NCBI RefSeq assembly: GCF_019670005.1
Contig: NZ_AP019783.1
Coordinates: forward strand, 4,428,150-4,492,149
Direction: 5' to 3'
Length of the DNA: 64,000 nucleotides
DNA from: Methylomagnum ishizawai
GTDB taxonomy: Bacteria > Pseudomonadota > Gammaproteobacteria > Methylococcales > Methylococcaceae
Part shown: positions 62,818 through 64,000 of the stretch, in pieces
How the letters are laid out: each line of letters begins with the position of its first letter
Position numbering within the stretch: position 1 is the first letter of the stretch
Program-made: the position numbers and the translations under genes
Notes under the pieces: generated by a model
The model's database searches: none
What the model was told of the DNA's origin: nothing
The model's input: only the letters and a program-made list of their open reading frames with translations

Positions 62818-63013
62818 AACCCTGGGCCGGGCCGAGGAAACCCTGGCCCCGGACGGCATCCACAGCGTCATCGAAGTTTGGCAAGCCGTGGCCGCGGGCC
62901 GGCCACTGCCGCAAGGACTGCTCTGCGCCATCAACCTGGAATACGCCGAACCCGGCGCCCCGGTGCGCGACGGCGACGAAGTGGCGTTCTTCCCGCCGGT
63001 CACGGGAGGCTGA
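62780..63013 (+). CDS. moaD: Molybdopterin synthase small subunit
   Basis: A 77-residue ubiquitin-like sulfur carrier. It starts ITVRYFASLRETLGRAEE and ends EVAFFPPVTGG with the required C-terminal Gly-Gly. The ATG at 62780 overlaps the previous gene. Together with moaE one base downstream it forms molybdopterin synthase. Confidence 0.94.
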   Translation: MSITVRYFASLRETLGRAEETLAPDGIHSVIEVWQAVAAGRPLPQGLLCAINLEYAEPGAPVRDGDEVAFFPPVTGG

Positions 63014-63014
63014 A

Positions 63015-63452
63015 ATGCCCATCGCCCTGCGTCCCGATCCCTTCGAGCCCTATGCCGAACTGCTGGAATACCAAGCCGGACAGCCCCGGCTCTCCGGCCA
63101 ATACGGCGCGACCTGCGCCTTCGTCGGCACGATGCGCGATTTCAACGAGGGCGACACGGTACGCGCCATGACCCTCGAACATTATCCCGGCATGACCGAG
63201 AACCAGCTCGGGCACATCCTGGACGAGGCCCGGCGGCGCTGGACCTTCCTCGACGCCCTGGTCATCCACCGGGTCGGCGATATCCTGCCCGGCCAGCCCA
63301 TCGTGCTGGTGGCGGTCTGGTCCGCCCACCGCAACGCCGCCTTCGAGGCCTGCCGGTACCTCATGGAAGAACTCAAGCATCGCGCCCCGTTCTGGAAAAA
63401 GGAAACCCTGGCCGAGGGCGCGCGCTGGGTGGAGCGCAACACGGAAGGCTAA
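63015..63452 (+). CDS. moaE: Molybdopterin synthase large subunit
   Basis: A 145-residue catalytic subunit that adds dithiolene sulfurs to precursor Z. Conserved text: GATCAFVGTMRDFNEGD, LEHYPGMTE, IHRVGDILPGQPIVLVAVWS, HRNAAFEACRYLMEELKHRAPFWKKE (broken here into its parts: HRNAAFEACRYL and APFWKKE). Starts directly after moaD. Serves any molybdoenzyme of the cell, for example formate dehydrogenase. Confidence 0.95.
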   Translation: MPIALRPDPFEPYAELLEYQAGQPRLSGQYGATCAFVGTMRDFNEGDTVRAMTLEHYPGMTENQLGHILDEARRRWTFLDALVIHRVGDILPGQPIVLVAVWSAHRNAAFEACRYLMEELKHRAPFWKKETLAEGARWVERNTEG

Positions 63453-63495
63453 GGCTATAATCCCCCGCAGCCTTCCACCACCAGGAATCCCAACC

Positions 63496-63705
63496 ATGTC
63501 CAACCGCGTCTACAAACTCGTCGAAATCGTCGGCACCTCGCCCGTCAGCACCGACGACGCCATCCGCAACGCCATCGCCAAAGCCGCCAAAACCCTGGCC
63601 CACCTCGATTGGTTCCAGGTCGTGGAAACCCGCGGCCAGATCGTGGACGGCCAGGTCGCCCATTTCCAGGTCGTGTTGAAGGTCGGCTTCCGCCTGGACG
63701 ATTGA
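63496..63705 (+). CDS. Dodecin (flavin-binding dodecamer)
   Basis: A 69-residue flavin-storage protein. VYKLVEIVGTSPVSTDDAIRNA and the tryptophan in LDWFQVVETRGQI, which stacks on flavin, are diagnostic. Length is exactly typical. It stands 43 bases after moaE with its own start region and precedes dsbB. Confidence 0.95.
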   Translation: MSNRVYKLVEIVGTSPVSTDDAIRNAIAKAAKTLAHLDWFQVVETRGQIVDGQVAHFQVVLKVGFRLDD

Positions 63706-63708
63706 ACC

Positions 63709-64000
63709 ATGAGCGCATCCCTAGAAACCGCCCTCAAATTCGCCCGCGGCCTGAACGCCCGCGCCTATTTCGCGCTGGGCGCCCTGTATTGCCTGGGGCT
63801 GATCCTGATGGCGCTGTACTTCCAATTCCAAGGCGGCCTGGAACCCTGCCCCCTGTGCATCTCGCAGCGGATCATGGTGGTGGCGGTGGGCTTGGTCATG
63901 CTGGCGGCGGCGCTGCACAATCCGGGCCCGGCCGGGGTGGGGCGCTATGCCTGGCTGGGTTTCGCCACCGCGCTGGGCGGGGCCGCCATTTCCGCCCGCC
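63709..64000 (+). CDS. dsbB: Disulfide bond formation protein DsbB, N-terminal part
   Basis: The first 97 codons run off the window. Two membrane helices flank the periplasmic CPLC motif (LEPCPLCISQR), the first redox pair of DsbB, which reoxidises DsbA with quinone. The ATG is 3 bases after the dodecin stop. Confidence 0.9.
   Translation, partial: MSASLETALKFARGLNARAYFALGALYCLGLILMALYFQFQGGLEPCPLCISQRIMVVAVGLVMLAAALHNPGPAGVGRYAWLGFATALGGAAISAR

Noticed and set aside
1-64000. CRISPR arrays, rRNA and tRNA genes
   Set aside because: No regularly spaced repeats and no cloverleaf or rRNA-like sequence were recognised by eye; a tRNAscan and CRISPR search could still be run.

Overview
The window looks like a chromosome segment of a high-GC gammaproteobacterial methanotroph of the Methylococcus/Methylomagnum type. 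This is inferred from a complete soluble methane monooxygenase (sMMO) operon (mmoX-Y-B-Z-D-C with mmoG and mmoR), genes for tetrahydromethanopterin/methylofuran-linked formaldehyde oxidation (fae, mch, fhcB, beta-RFAP synthase, mfnD/E/F-like genes), a PEP-CTERM protein and several c-type cytochromes. No rRNA, tRNA or CRISPR array was recognised.

Layout. 1-5 kb (minus strand): an edge fragment, an MsbA-like ABC exporter, a Wzz/GumC-like polysaccharide co-polymerase with an unexpected recombinase-like tail, and an Sfp-type phosphopantetheinyl transferase. 5.2-8.8 kb: a PEP-CTERM protein and a phosphatase-TPR-sulfotransferase fusion. 8.8-13.9 kb: a TetR-controlled ABC/adaptor/outer-membrane efflux operon with two visible palindromic operators. 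14.2-19.3 kb: a pocket of decay, with a truncated dynamin-like GTPase meeting a decayed membrane pyrophosphatase tail to tail, then a CydA-like oxidase and a diheme cytochrome c, both frameshifted. 19.3-25.4 kb: a CBS protein and trigger factor on the plus strand; on the minus strand clpX, a zinc-ribbon protein, a FixH/YtkA-like protein, a multiheme cytochrome and SCO1.

25.9-36.3 kb (minus strand): the sMMO region. A sigma-54 promoter lies upstream of mmoX. The operon carries a previously unnamed 32-residue membrane peptide between mmoZ and mmoD and a 102-residue protein between mmoC and mmoG. Terminators follow mmoG, then mmoR and a translationally coupled 131-residue protein. 36.5-43.4 kb: housekeeping genes (mltB, dacA, D-amino acid aminotransferase, DUF493, mgtE, lipB, lipA). 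43.4-46.5 kb: a PKD-type sulfatase and a frameshifted Uma2 gene.

46.6-64 kb: a cofactor and C1 island (fhcB, beta-RFAP synthase, ATP-grasp, mch, RimK-like ligase, CitG-like, fae, HisA-like, MfnD-, MfnF-, PabB-, MfnE-like, moaD, moaE), then dodecin and dsbB. It is interrupted at 51.4-55.4 kb by AT-richer accessory DNA holding an IS630 element, a TacAT-like pair and a VapBC pair.

Working together: sMMO oxidises methane to methanol; formaldehyde made from methanol is captured by Fae on H4MPT, cyclised/hydrolysed through Mch and passed to methylofuran by the Fhc complex, while the neighbouring genes build those two cofactors. The most unusual signals are a dispersed 15-bp dyad (GTCCG..TT..CAGGAC type) found six times in intergenic DNA, including upstream of clpX and mmoX, the small membrane peptide inside the sMMO operon, and the Wzz-recombinase-like fusion.
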